A stretch of 64,000 nucleotides of DNA from CAZHVS01 sp964536015 (GCA_964536015.1 CAZHVS010000003.1:62001-126000), one strand, 5' to 3'; positions 9,368 to 21,905 are shown, counted from the stretch's first letter. The notes: generated by a model not told the origin, from the sequence alone. Made by a program: numbers and translations.

Positions 9368-11770
9368 TTACTTCGATATATTGTGAATTGTCAGAATAAG
9401 TATTGCAGTTGTACTTAGTACTGAAAGAATATCTCTAATAACAGGCCAGGAATCCTTATTATCTTCTATATAAAAAGGCGATATAATCACTGCACCAGAT
9501 TTAATTTCATCATCAGGGATTAAAAAACAACCGGATGGATTCCACTTTTCTCCATTAGGTTGAATTACTATTTCATCTCCTTTTGCTGCATTATCGGTAT
9601 AACCACCAGCTTGCTTTATATAATAACTTACATTTGCTCCTTTTTTGTACGGAATTGTGGATGGCAACCCAACTTCACCAAGCACATAAACAACTTTTGG
9701 GTTCTTCGGAATTACAAGTACATCTCCCGGCATTAATTCAAAGTTGCAAAATGAAGTTGAGTCTTCTATGATATTTTCCCAATTAACAGGAATTCTATTC
9801 GAATAATCTTTAAAAAATTCCCTATTAACAATTGGAGCTTCCAATTTTGTAGAATACCTTATACTATCTGTAAATATTTTTTCCTGTGTATAAGTGTAAA
9901 GTTCAAATAAAGTATTTTTCCTTCGAACATACATACCTTCAGGATATGCAGAAGGTTTTAGTCCATTACATCTACGAATAAAATTAAGAATTTTTTCTCC
10001 TTCATAAAGGATTGAATATTTACCTGGATAATATACTTCACCTTCAATTGTAACAGTCTGAGTAAAAGTTTTTTGAGGATCAACTTTTACAAGCACGCGA
10101 TCATAATCCTGTAAGACAAAATCCTTATATTTTTCTACTTTCCAATATTCTTTTGGCAAGTTAACTGTATATTTTTGTGCAAAGACAGATTGACTTACTG
10201 TATCAAGACGAGTAATTTCAATTTGGTCAACTGTAGCAGAATCTGTAAGTCCACCAGCCATAATAATTAATTCAGTTAAAGTCATTTCCTGGAATCTTGT
10301 ATAAAGTCCGGGATTTTTAACCGCACCATTTATCTCTACACCTTTAATAGGAAAGAAAGTTTCTTCTTTAAAAATTCTTACTTCGTCTCTATTCTGTAAT
10401 TTTAAATTCGAAGCGAAATCACCGTCCATTGCTTTTTTTAAGTCGAAAGATATTAATTCTTTTTTCTCATTCGGAAGTGTACGAATAAGAATTGCTTTTT
10501 GTAGAAAAGCATCAGGGAAAAGACTGTCAGCCTCAATTATTAAATCACGTACTGTCATCCCTTTCTGGTTCAACTGGTAAATACCCGGTTTCTTTACGTT
10601 ACCTGTTATTGAAACTCTGTTCTCTGGTAAAGTATTAACTCCAAGAATGCTAACAACATCCCCATCGGCAAGCTCATAACTACTATTGTTTAGTTCATTA
10701 ACATTAGAAAAATTAATATCAAGATTAAGAATATTATTAACAAATTGTTTTCGTTGTTCGAATGGAATAATTCTTTCAATATGCACACGATCAAAGTATG
10801 CATTGAAATTTAAACCACCGGCATATCTTAAAAGATTTTTTAAACTTTCCCCTTTCTGCAGTTCATAAATTGCAGGACGAAAAACATTTCCAAGTATTGC
10901 CACTCTCTTACCTGCAGGTGAAACAAAAATTACGTCTTCATCTTCAAGTCTTACGTCTTTTGATTTATCACCAGTAATTAAATAATCATAAAGATCTATT
11001 TCACTTATGGTTTTACCACGCCTCATCACTTTTACATTTCTAAGAGTACCATTTACAGTTGGACCACCACTATAATACAAAGCAGTAAAAGATGTAGAAA
11101 GTGCTGGAAGTGTATATCCACCGGGTTTGTTTACCTCTCCAAGAACATAAATTTTTACGCTTCTTAATTTACCGGTGGTAACATCAAGACTTGTTTTCGC
11201 TCCACCAGTTGGAGATACTGTTAAAGATGAGTATGTTTTTGAAAGGACTCCAAACAATTTATTCTTTACAGCATTTAAACTCAATCCGTTCACATTTACC
11301 TGTCCAACGTTTGGAATATAAATATCTCCATTTTTTGAAACAGTAAGATTATGTACAAGTTGGGTTTCTCCCCACAAGGTCACAATAATTTCATCTCCTG
11401 GACCTACGACATAGTTCGTCGGAACAGGAATATTTGCTGATGGTTCAAAAGTGGTAGGAGAATAACTGAAAGTACTATAACCAAAAGCAGATAATTTTTC
11501 TGCTTCCCCTCTTCCGTTGAATGCTGCAACATTAAAAGATGATTGCTGTTGTACTTGGGGTACAGAAATGAAATCTCTTTGTTTAGGTTCAGTTTCTACC
11601 TGTTTATTCTGATATAATTGCTGATACTTCAAATATTCATCAAAATTGATCCCCATTGATTCAGCTTTTTTCCGCATTTCATCGTCTGTCATTTTTTCAA
11701 ATTGTGAAATAATATTAACTGGAAAAAACAAAATGAAAGCAAAAACAAGTACAAAATTAAACCGACGCAT
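9368..11770 (-). CDS. Wza-like outer-membrane polysaccharide export protein with multiple SLBB domains
   Basis: An 800-residue protein with a signal peptide (ends near IISQ, residue 22), a Poly_export domain around VGPGDEIIVTLWGETQ (about 122-137), then a series of at least five SLBB repeats marked by VLGEVNKPGGY, ILGNVFRPAIY, ITGNVKKPGIY, INGAVKNPGLY, IEGEVYYPGKY and VLGEVGLPSTI. It ends in a hydrophobic helix near 775-797. It is about twice the length of E. coli Wza, as is common in Bacteroidota and Ignavibacteria. It would form the outer-membrane channel of the export machine and is the first gene of the operon running to position 1. Confidence 0.92.
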   Translation of the reverse strand: MRRFNFVLVFAFILFFPVNIISQFEKMTDDEMRKKAESMGINFDEYLKYQQLYQNKQVETEPKQRDFISVPQVQQQSSFNVAAFNGRGEAEKLSAFGYSTFSYSPTTFEPSANIPVPTNYVVGPGDEIIVTLWGETQLVHNLTVSKNGDIYIPNVGQVNVNGLSLNAVKNKLFGVLSKTYSSLTVSPTGGAKTSLDVTTGKLRSVKIYVLGEVNKPGGYTLPALSTSFTALYYSGGPTVNGTLRNVKVMRRGKTISEIDLYDYLITGDKSKDVRLEDEDVIFVSPAGKRVAILGNVFRPAIYELQKGESLKNLLRYAGGLNFNAYFDRVHIERIIPFEQRKQFVNNILNLDINFSNVNELNNSSYELADGDVVSILGVNTLPENRVSITGNVKKPGIYQLNQKGMTVRDLIIEADSLFPDAFLQKAILIRTLPNEKKELISFDLKKAMDGDFASNLKLQNRDEVRIFKEETFFPIKGVEINGAVKNPGLYTRFQEMTLTELIIMAGGLTDSATVDQIEITRLDTVSQSVFAQKYTVNLPKEYWKVEKYKDFVLQDYDRVLVKVDPQKTFTQTVTIEGEVYYPGKYSILYEGEKILNFIRRCNGLKPSAYPEGMYVRRKNTLFELYTYTQEKIFTDSIRYSTKLEAPIVNREFFKDYSNRIPVNWENIIEDSTSFCNFELMPGDVLVIPKNPKVVYVLGEVGLPSTIPYKKGANVSYYIKQAGGYTDNAAKGDEIVIQPNGEKWNPSGCFLIPDDEIKSGAVIISPFYIEDNKDSWPVIRDILSVLSTTAILILTIHNISK

Positions 11771-12073
11771 ATTTGCCTTTAATATTTATTGAAAAAAGTT
11801 TCTCTTTATAAGTCTAAATATAACAAATTGATATAGCTTCGCATATTCAGTCACATTTTAATAGTGGCCTCATACTCCGTCCAAGTTTCTGAATACAAAG
11901 GAGATACAAATATTAATTTCTCTCCATCGAAACTAATAATTAACATATTTTAATATGTCAATTTAGAAATCTTTGTAAAGATATTCAAAGGGAAATACCG
12001 TGGATTGCATTAAAATTAACTTAATACCGATTTAAGCGTCAAAATGGTAATTAATTGCACTTGAAGGCGGAGA
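11771..12073. promoter_or_regulatory. Divergent intergenic region, presumed promoters of the polysaccharide operon and the TPR-clpX genes
   Basis: This 303-base gap separates the leftward polysaccharide operon from the rightward TPR gene, so it should hold both promoters. The strongest structural signal is a perfect 7-bp inverted repeat (ACATATT-TT-AATATGT) at 11943-11958, which could be an operator. No confident -35/-10 pair or TAnnTTTG element could be assigned on either strand. I saw no ORF or RNA gene here. Confidence 0.4.
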
Positions 12074-13942
12074 ATGATTGTATATCTTAGGATTATGAAA
12101 TTTTACTTTTTTATATTTTTCTTTTTATCCGGAATAGCTTTTTCACAGCAGAACGATTTAAATAATCGTTTCCTTTTAGCACAAAGTTATGAACAAGCAG
12201 GTGAACTTGTTAAAGCAAAGCAAATCTATGAAGAAGTGTATCGTCAACAGTCACAAAATATTGTTTATTTCCAGGCTTTGAACAGACTTTATATTCAATT
12301 AAAAGAATTTGGAAATTCTATTAATCTTTTAAATGAAAGAATAAAACAAAATCTCAATGATTTATCACTCTACGGTTTACTTGGACAGGCTTACTACCTA
12401 AGTGGAAATGAATCTGAAGCCTATAACACATTTAACAATACTATTAATTTTTTTGGCAATAAAGAAAATATAATTAAAGCATTGTCCAATTTTGCTCTGG
12501 AAGTAAGGGCGTTTGACCTGTCTATTAATTTGCTACTTAAAGGAAAATCTATTTCGTCGAATCCAATATTTTTTTCGTTCGATCTGGCAAATTTATATTT
12601 CATCAAAATGGATTATGAATCTTTCGCTTCAGAATTATGCGAAATTCTTGAAAAAAATCCAGAACAATTAGATAATGTATCCAGTAGATTAAGTTTAGCA
12701 TCAAATAAACCTGAGGCTTTGGAAATTCTTGTTAAAATATTTGAGAATAAAGAACCCGAAAAGAATCTCCCATATGCTGTAATTCTTTCAGATCTTTATA
12801 TCCAGAAAGGTGAATTCAGAAAGGCTTTTGAGTTAATTAAAATACTTGAAAAGAACAGAAATTCTAATGGTGCAGAATTATTCCATTTTGCACAAAAAAC
12901 ATATCAATATGAACTTTACGACCTGACCAGCGAAGTATATGAATTTATTCTTCAAGAATATAAAAATTCACCTTTCATTCCTTCGGTCAAACTTGGTTAT
13001 TCGAAAGCCTATGAAATGTCGTTAGAAATGAAGCTGAAAGAAAATAATGTTTTCTGGAAACCAATCCAAAGTAAAATTGTTATTGATAAAACAGTTTATC
13101 TGAAAGCAATTGATAAGTATAAAGAAATTATCTCAATGTTTCCTAATAGCGAAGTTGCGGTTGAATCATACCTTCATTTAGGAATTATTTATCTTGACAG
13201 ATTGAATGAACCTGTTCTTGCAGAAGAAAATTTCATAAAAATTATTACTGATTTTCCATTGTCAAATTATTTTGGTAATGCTTGTTTTTATCTAGCTCAA
13301 ATTAGAATTGCTGCTGATAAACTCGATGAAGCAAAAATTTATTTAGAAAAAATTATTAACAATCCTCGAACTCCAATTGATGAAAAAAATCTGGCAAAAT
13401 TTAAAAAAGCAAAGTTGTGTTTTTATAAAATTGAATTCGATGAATGCAAACAACTTTTAAGTGAGTTAATATCACAAAAAAACGATAATTCGACAAATGA
13501 TGCTTTAGCTTTAAGTCTGTTACTGAATACATCATTAAATGATTCATCTCAACTGGTTTCATTTGCTAAAGCTGAATTATTAATAGAGCAGGACAAACTT
13601 GATGAATCGATACAAACATTAAAAAGTCTTATTAAGAGTGAATCTTTTATACTGAAAAATTTTGCAAATCTTAGATTAGCTGAAATGGAAATTGCAAAAA
13701 ATAATTTTGAAAATGCCTTACTTCTTTTATCAAAAGAATCTGAGGATATTTCGAAAAACTTTTTTGCAGATGAAGAATTTTATTTAATTGGTAATATCTA
13801 TGAATTTGAATATAAAGATGTAAGCAAAGCAATAAATGTGTACAACCAATTTCTGATTAAATTTCCAAACTCTTTATATTTGGATGAAGTAAGAGAAAAA
13901 ATTTTAAACCTTAAAAACAAGCAAAACGAAAATAATTTATGA
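12074..13942 (+). CDS. Secreted TPR-repeat protein
   Basis: A 622-residue protein with an N-terminal signal peptide ending near AFSQQ and then tandem tetratricopeptide-like helices throughout (for example AQSYEQAGELVKAKQIYEEV and YLHLGIIYLDRLNEPVLAEE). Two starts are possible: ATG 12074, preceded by GAAGG at good spacing, and ATG 12095, which would give a shorter signal peptide. The protein is probably periplasmic or outer-membrane-associated and works as a protein-interaction scaffold. Its last four bases overlap the clpX start (ATGA), so the two are co-translated. No catalytic domain is visible. Confidence 0.85.
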   Translation: MIVYLRIMKFYFFIFFFLSGIAFSQQNDLNNRFLLAQSYEQAGELVKAKQIYEEVYRQQSQNIVYFQALNRLYIQLKEFGNSINLLNERIKQNLNDLSLYGLLGQAYYLSGNESEAYNTFNNTINFFGNKENIIKALSNFALEVRAFDLSINLLLKGKSISSNPIFFSFDLANLYFIKMDYESFASELCEILEKNPEQLDNVSSRLSLASNKPEALEILVKIFENKEPEKNLPYAVILSDLYIQKGEFRKAFELIKILEKNRNSNGAELFHFAQKTYQYELYDLTSEVYEFILQEYKNSPFIPSVKLGYSKAYEMSLEMKLKENNVFWKPIQSKIVIDKTVYLKAIDKYKEIISMFPNSEVAVESYLHLGIIYLDRLNEPVLAEENFIKIITDFPLSNYFGNACFYLAQIRIAADKLDEAKIYLEKIINNPRTPIDEKNLAKFKKAKLCFYKIEFDECKQLLSELISQKNDNSTNDALALSLLLNTSLNDSSQLVSFAKAELLIEQDKLDESIQTLKSLIKSESFILKNFANLRLAEMEIAKNNFENALLLLSKESEDISKNFFADEEFYLIGNIYEFEYKDVSKAINVYNQFLIKFPNSLYLDEVREKILNLKNKQNENNL

Positions 13943-15195
13943 GTAAAAAGAATAATCAAAAAATAGTAAGATGTTCATTCTGCGGCAGAGATGGAAACGA
14001 AGTTGGAAGTCTTATTGCCGGTCCTGATGTTTATATTTGCGATCAATGTATAACCAGTAGTGTTGATATTTTAAAGAGTAACCTGGCTCCAATTAAAAAT
14101 CAGAAAATTAAGGAAGATAATGAACTAATTCCTGAAAAAATTAAAAAAACTCTTGATGAATATGTAATTGGTCAAGATAGAGCAAAGAAAATATTATCAG
14201 TTGCTGTTTACAATCATTATAAAAGAGTAAATACAAAATCAACTTTTTTTGAACTTGATGATGTAGAAATTGAAAAAAGTAATATTCTTCTAATTGGAAG
14301 AACCGGTGTTGGAAAAACATTACTTGCTCAAACTCTTTCTAAAATTCTTGATGTACCGTTTTCCATTGCAGATGCAACAACAATAACAGAAGCCGGATAT
14401 GTCGGGGATGATGTTGAATCTGTTTTAGTACACTTATTACAAGCTTCTGAATACAACCTTGAAAGAGCACAAAAAGGAATTGTCTACATAGACGAAATTG
14501 ATAAAATCTCTCGTAAAAGCGAGAGCAGTTCGATAACAAGAGATGTTTCTGGTGAAGGAGTTCAGCAAGCTTTGTTGAAAATTCTTGAAGGTACTATTGC
14601 AAGTGTTCCGCCTAAAGGTGGGAGAAAACATCCTGAACAAAATCTAATTAATATCAATACTAAAAATATTTTATTTATTTGCGGTGGTGCTTTCGAAGGT
14701 ATTGAAAAAATTGTTGCATCAAGAATTAATAAAAGTAAAATTGGTTTTGGCAGAGACATTAGCGATACTAAAGTTCTTTCCGAAGATGAATTGATTGCAC
14801 AGGTTCAACCAGAAGATTTACTGCGTTATGGACTTATCCCCGAACTTATTGGAAGATTACCGGTAACCGCTCCTCTTCATTCATTAAATGAAGAAGCATT
14901 GAAAAATATTTTAACAGGACCAAAGAACGCAATAATAAAACAATATAAAAAATTATTTTTAATGGAAGGAATTGAATTAGAATTTGATCCTTTTGCAATT
15001 AATTCTATAGTTCAAAAAGCAATGGAACGTAAAACTGGCGCAAGAGCTTTGCGTTCAATACTTGAAGAATTTATGATTGATATTATGTTCGAAATTCCTT
15101 CACTTCAAAATGTTACCAAATGCATAATTACAAAAGATGTAATTGAAGGTGGTGCAGAGCCAATTTATCTTCAAAGCGAAAAAAAATCTGCCTGA
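13939..15195 (+). CDS. clpX: ATP-dependent Clp protease ATP-binding subunit ClpX
   Basis: A 418-residue AAA+ unfoldase. The N-terminal zinc-binding domain has CSFCG and CDQC pairs (residues about 11-37). Walker A reads GRTGVGKT in place of the more usual GPTGSGKT, Walker B is VYIDEIDKI, and the pore-loop region AGYVGDDVE and sensor regions are present. It delivers tagged proteins to the ClpP peptidase in the cytoplasm. Unusually it follows a TPR gene with a 4-nt overlap; clpP is not in this window. Identity is secure. Confidence 0.97.
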   Translation: MSKKNNQKIVRCSFCGRDGNEVGSLIAGPDVYICDQCITSSVDILKSNLAPIKNQKIKEDNELIPEKIKKTLDEYVIGQDRAKKILSVAVYNHYKRVNTKSTFFELDDVEIEKSNILLIGRTGVGKTLLAQTLSKILDVPFSIADATTITEAGYVGDDVESVLVHLLQASEYNLERAQKGIVYIDEIDKISRKSESSSITRDVSGEGVQQALLKILEGTIASVPPKGGRKHPEQNLININTKNILFICGGAFEGIEKIVASRINKSKIGFGRDISDTKVLSEDELIAQVQPEDLLRYGLIPELIGRLPVTAPLHSLNEEALKNILTGPKNAIIKQYKKLFLMEGIELEFDPFAINSIVQKAMERKTGARALRSILEEFMIDIMFEIPSLQNVTKCIITKDVIEGGAEPIYLQSEKKSA

Positions 15196-15206
15196 TTATA
15201 ATTATA

Positions 15207-16460
15207 ATGAAAACTTTTTTAGTAATTATATTTCTTTTATTAACTATTTCATTCGGACAGGATAAAATTCTTATTTATATGGATTTCAAACAAACCGATC
15301 ATCTGAAAGCTTATGGTATCACATTCCATTCATTGGAACAAAATCTAAAAGCCGATTGGTTGTTGAATTATCGAGGTGGTTCTTTTATGATAGATTATTC
15401 TGAAAGAATTGCTTCAGAATGTAGAATTGAAGGTGTTGCATTTGAACCTTTAAGTTTAACTGATGCTGCACAGATTTATTCTTTGGTTCAAAGCGAAGAT
15501 CAAAATATGGAAGTTGTACGTTTAGAAAAAGCGCCTAAAATTGCTGTTTATGTTCCCCCGGGTTTTCAACCTTGGGATGATGCTGTCACACTTGCACTTG
15601 AATACGCAAAAATACCTTATGACAAAATCTGGAATGAAGAAATTATTAAAGGTGATCTTGAAAAGTATGACTGGCTTCACCTGCATCATGAAGATTTCAC
15701 TGGTCAATATGGTAAATTTTATGCAAGTTATGCATCAGCACAATGGTATATTGACCAACAGGTAAGATATGAGAATGATGCTCGCAGACTTGGTTTTAGA
15801 AAAGTCTCTGCGATGATGCGAGCTGTTGCAATTGGAATAAAAAACTTTATCGGTCAAGGAGGATTTTTGTTTGCAATGTGTTCAGCAACAGATTCATACG
15901 ACATAGCACTTGCAGCGATTAATTGTGATATTTGTGACAAAATGTATGATGGAGATGCCCCCGATCCTGATGCACAATCAAAATTAGATTTTACAAATAC
16001 ACTCGCCTTTGAAAATTTTAAACTTGAAATGAACCCTTATGTTTATGAATATAGTGACATTGACATCCAACCCATTGAAGTGGGAAGTCAGGAAAATGAT
16101 TACTTTACATTATTCGATTTTTCTGCTAAATATGATCCAGTTCCTACAATGTTAACACAAGATCATGTAGATGTTGTAAAAGGGTTTATGGGACAAACGA
16201 CTGCGTTCAGAAAAGAGTTAATAAAAAAATCTGTGATTATACTTGGAGAGAAACAAGGAACTAACCAGGTAAAATATATCCATGGAAATTTCGGAAGAGG
16301 CACTTTCACTTTTTATGGAGGACACGATCCAGAAGACTATCAACATGCAGTAGGTGATCCACCTACTCAACTTATTTTATATAAGAATTCTCCTGGATAC
16401 AGACTTATTTTGAACAATATCCTATTTCCTGCAGCAAAGAAGAAAGAACAAAAAACCTGA
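15207..16460 (+). CDS. Secreted protein of the family labelled 'asparagine synthetase B' in Bacteroidota
   Basis: A 417-residue protein with a signal peptide (MKTFLVIIFLLLTISFGQ). It resembles a Bacteroidota family commonly carried in databases as asparagine synthetase B, with the conserved block around VPPGFQPWDDAVTLALEY and DWLHLHHEDFTGQYGKFY. I see neither the N-terminal cysteine of a class II amidotransferase nor an ATP-pyrophosphatase SGGxDS motif, and the protein is exported, so asparagine synthesis is very unlikely. The central part looks like a class I amidotransferase/ThuA-type alpha-beta fold, with FAMCSATDS in a nucleophile-elbow-like place. True function is unknown. It lies 11 nt after clpX and may share its transcript. 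Confidence 0.75.
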   Translation: MKTFLVIIFLLLTISFGQDKILIYMDFKQTDHLKAYGITFHSLEQNLKADWLLNYRGGSFMIDYSERIASECRIEGVAFEPLSLTDAAQIYSLVQSEDQNMEVVRLEKAPKIAVYVPPGFQPWDDAVTLALEYAKIPYDKIWNEEIIKGDLEKYDWLHLHHEDFTGQYGKFYASYASAQWYIDQQVRYENDARRLGFRKVSAMMRAVAIGIKNFIGQGGFLFAMCSATDSYDIALAAINCDICDKMYDGDAPDPDAQSKLDFTNTLAFENFKLEMNPYVYEYSDIDIQPIEVGSQENDYFTLFDFSAKYDPVPTMLTQDHVDVVKGFMGQTTAFRKELIKKSVIILGEKQGTNQVKYIHGNFGRGTFTFYGGHDPEDYQHAVGDPPTQLILYKNSPGYRLILNNILFPAAKKKEQKT

Positions 16461-16468
16461 AATAAAAA

Positions 16469-16489
16469 AGGCGTTCAAGAAGAACGCCT
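16469..16489 (-). terminator. Rho-independent terminator of the RRM gene
   Basis: On the minus strand a perfect 8-bp stem AGGCGTTC/GAACGCCT with a 5-nt loop is followed by a run of T. It lies about 20 nt beyond the RRM stop codon. There is no T-run on the plus strand, so it serves the minus strand mainly. Confidence 0.85.
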
Positions 16490-16507
16490 CCAGTCAATTC
16501 AAATTTA

Positions 16508-16759
16508 TTATGCTTTTGGTTTAGCTTCATTAACGGTAATTTTTCTCCCGTTAAGTTCGCTTCCGTCGAGAGCTTCGATTGCTTTTTTAGCATCTTCTGC
16601 TTCTTGCATCTCAACAAATCCGAATCCCTTAGAACGGTTTTTGTCACGATCTCTAATAACTTTTGCAGATACCACTTTTCCGAATGGCTCAAAAGTTTCT
16701 TTAAGTTTCGCATCATCAACGTTGTAAGAGAGACTGCCGATGAAGATTTTGCTATTCAA
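16508..16759 (-). CDS. Single RRM-domain RNA-binding protein
   Basis: An 83-residue protein that is one RNA recognition motif: RNP2 is IFIGSL (residues 5-10) and RNP1 is KGFGFVEM near 44-51. Bacterial RRM proteins of this size resemble the cyanobacterial Rbp and Bacteroidota RNA-binding proteins and are often induced by cold. The frame starts with TTG at 16759, with AAGG about nine bases upstream; there is no in-frame ATG nearby. It is a single gene with its own terminator. Its RNA targets are unknown. Confidence 0.9.
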   Translation of the reverse strand: MNSKIFIGSLSYNVDDAKLKETFEPFGKVVSAKVIRDRDKNRSKGFGFVEMQEAEDAKKAIEALDGSELNGRKITVNEAKPKA

Positions 16760-16788
16760 TAGTTGAACCTTAATAAATGAAAAAATAA

Positions 16789-16808
16789 AATAGGGAAATC
16801 ACCCTATT
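16789..16808 (-). terminator. Rho-independent terminator downstream of radA
   Basis: The minus strand reads AATAGGG, a 6-nt loop, CCCTATT, then TTATTTTTT. The stem begins about 35 nt after the radA stop and separates radA from the RRM gene. Confidence 0.75.
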
Positions 16809-16842
16809 CAAACTTACAATTTAATCTTTGATAATCAAAATA

Positions 16843-18192
16843 TTATCTTAACAATAAGTGAATTGCCTCACTCAATGTTTCTATTGCAATAATTTGAAAT
16901 GAAGGAATTTGTTTTAATTCTTTATTATTCTTCTCAGGAATAATTGCTCTTGTAAATCCAAGTTTAATTGCTTCATTTATACGTTTTTCAATAAAACCTA
17001 CATTCCTTATTTCTCCGCCAAGTCCAACTTCACCAATTACAACTGTATTTATATCAGATATTTTATCAGATAAACTTGAAGCAATTGCACAGCATACAGC
17101 AAGATCAACAGCAGGTTCAAAAATTCTTAAACCTCCTGTTACATTAAGAAAAACATTTGTTGTGGATACTTTAAATCCAGCTCTTCTTTCAAGAACAGCT
17201 AAAAGTATTGAAAGTCTTCTTGCATCAAATCCTGTTGTTACTCTCTGTGGATTACCAAAATTTGATGGTGTAACCAGAGCCTGGATTTCAATTAATACCG
17301 GTCTGGTTCCTTCAATGGAAGAAGTTATAACAGAGCCTGAAATTTTCTTATCTCTATCACCAATAAATAATTCACTCGGATTTTTTACTTCAATAAGTCC
17401 TTGTTCCTCCATATTAAAAATTCCAATTTCGTTTGTGCTGCCAAATCTGTTTTTTATAGCTCGAAGTATTCGATAAGAACGGTTACTTTCTCCTTCAAAT
17501 TGAATTACAGTATCTACAATATGTTCGAGAAGCTTTGGACCAGCAATAATTCCTTCTTTTGTAACATGCCCAACAATAATTGCCGCATAATTATTTTTTT
17601 TTGCATTCTCCATTATTAACGAGGTGCATTCTCTAATTTGTGTTACAGTACCTGCTGAATTATCATAATCATGATTATGGATTGTTTGTATTGAATCGAT
17701 AATTACGACATCTGGTCTTTCCTCTTCGATAACAGCAAAGATGCTATTCAATTCAGTCTCAGGAAGGACAAAAATGTTTTCGGTTTTGGTTTTTAATCTA
17801 TCAGCTCGCATACTTATCTGTTCAATTGATTCTTCACCGGAGACATAAAGAACTTTTCTATTCAATTTGGAAGCTGCCTGTATCACAAGAGTTGATTTTC
17901 CAATGCCAGGATCACCCCCAATTAATACTACCGAGCCAGGAATTAATCCCCCGCCTAAAACTCTATCAAACTCTTCTATATTAGTTTTCATTCGTTTTGA
18001 AATAGATGAATTTATCTCAGTAATTTTTTCAACTTTTGATTTTAAAACTATTGTTGAGTGCTTCGTTTTACTATTTTCAATAATTTCTTCAATGAAAGAA
18101 TTCCAGTTGTGGCATTGTGGGCATTTCCCTATCCATTTTAATGATTCATATCCACATTGGGAACAAATAAATTTTACTTTATACTTCGACAT
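16843..18192 (-). CDS. radA: DNA repair protein RadA
   Basis: A 449-residue protein with all RadA landmarks: the N-terminal C4 zinc finger (CSQCG and CPQC), Walker A GGDPGIGKST, Walker B VVIIDSIQT, the RadA-specific KNRFG motif, and a C-terminal Lon-protease-like domain (RISILLAVLERRAG, then LAVCCAIASSL and GEVGLGGEIR). It is a DnaB-type branch-migration helicase acting on recombination intermediates. The gene stands alone between terminators and the rRNA operon. Confidence 0.97.
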   Translation of the reverse strand: MSKYKVKFICSQCGYESLKWIGKCPQCHNWNSFIEEIIENSKTKHSTIVLKSKVEKITEINSSISKRMKTNIEEFDRVLGGGLIPGSVVLIGGDPGIGKSTLVIQAASKLNRKVLYVSGEESIEQISMRADRLKTKTENIFVLPETELNSIFAVIEEERPDVVIIDSIQTIHNHDYDNSAGTVTQIRECTSLIMENAKKNNYAAIIVGHVTKEGIIAGPKLLEHIVDTVIQFEGESNRSYRILRAIKNRFGSTNEIGIFNMEEQGLIEVKNPSELFIGDRDKKISGSVITSSIEGTRPVLIEIQALVTPSNFGNPQRVTTGFDARRLSILLAVLERRAGFKVSTTNVFLNVTGGLRIFEPAVDLAVCCAIASSLSDKISDINTVVIGEVGLGGEIRNVGFIEKRINEAIKLGFTRAIIPEKNNKELKQIPSFQIIAIETLSEAIHLLLR

Positions 18193-18323
18193 AAAAACTA
18201 AATTCCGAATAATTACCTTAAAAAATATTAATATTCTGATTAATTATAAAATGGACATAAGAAAGGAATAATAAAGAACAAAAAATCAATCGAAAATAAG
18301 TAACCAAAATATTTAAAATAAAA

Positions 18324-18346
18324 AAGCCTCTGGAAAAAAGAGGCTT
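18324..18346 (-). terminator. Rho-independent terminator of the rRNA operon
   Basis: Just downstream of 5S on the minus strand, AAGCCTCT and AGAGGCTT form a perfect 8-bp stem around a T-rich 7-nt loop and run into TTTTTATTTTAAAT. It is placed 10 nt after the 5S end. Confidence 0.88.
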
Positions 18347-18355
18347 AAAATAAAA

Positions 18356-18472
<117 letters not shown>

Positions 18473-18521
18473 AAAAACTCATAAAATAACGAAAGAAGAA
18501 AGAGTTGAGCCAAAAAGCATT

Positions 18522-18533
18522 TTTGAATATAAC
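18522..18533 (-). other. 3' arm of the pre-23S processing stem
   Basis: On the minus strand this 12-mer, GTTATATTCAAA, is an exact complement of TTTGAATATAAC at 21531-21542, 5' of 23S. Pairing of the two would enclose the whole 23S RNA, as expected of an RNase III processing stem. Confidence 0.8.
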
Positions 18534-18547
18534 TAAATAAAATAAAT

Positions 18548-21527
<2,980 letters not shown>

Positions 21528-21530
21528 AAA

Positions 21531-21542
21531 GTTATATTCAAA
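21531..21542 (-). other. 5' arm of the pre-23S processing stem
   Basis: Exact complement of the 12-mer at 18522-18533. The adjoining GATTAAGT at the 23S 5' end also pairs with ACTTAATC at its 3' end, so the helix continues inward into the mature termini. Confidence 0.8.
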
Positions 21543-21618
21543 TTATATGCTCGATTACGGAAAAATAATTTTATGGCTCAGTAAATTTTGAATCCAAACG
21601 GAATCTTAATTTTACTCT

Positions 21619-21636
21619 TTCAATCTTTCAAAGAAC
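21619..21636 (-). promoter_or_regulatory. boxA-like antitermination element in the tRNA-23S spacer
   Basis: The minus strand reads GTTCTTTGAAAGATTGAA, differing at one base from an element in the 16S leader (23554-23571). The GTTCTTTGA core resembles boxA sites of rRNA operons. Its presence ahead of both large rRNAs is the usual layout for Nus-dependent antitermination. Confidence 0.6.
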
Positions 21637-21645
21637 GATTTTTTG

Positions 21646-21718
<73 letters not shown>

Positions 21719-21764
21719 AAAAACTTAAGTTTTTGGGATAGGTTATCTAACACTATCCTGAAAG

Positions 21765-21838
<74 letters not shown>

Positions 21839-21905
21839 CTAAAATCTTTAGCCTTTTAGCTCAAAGACTCTATTCTCAAATATTAAGAACAAATCAAAAT
21901 AAAAA

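Noticed and set aside
15207..16460. Asparagine synthetase as the function of this gene
   Set aside because: It has a signal peptide, and neither a class II amidotransferase Cys nor a PP-loop is present.
16405..16719. A 104-codon minus-strand frame over the RRM gene and its terminator
   Set aside because: It shadows the RRM gene in another frame and includes its terminator; its protein has no recognisable features.
17162..18271. Plus-strand frames opposite radA
   Set aside because: radA on the minus strand is fully supported by its motifs, and these have no family resemblance.
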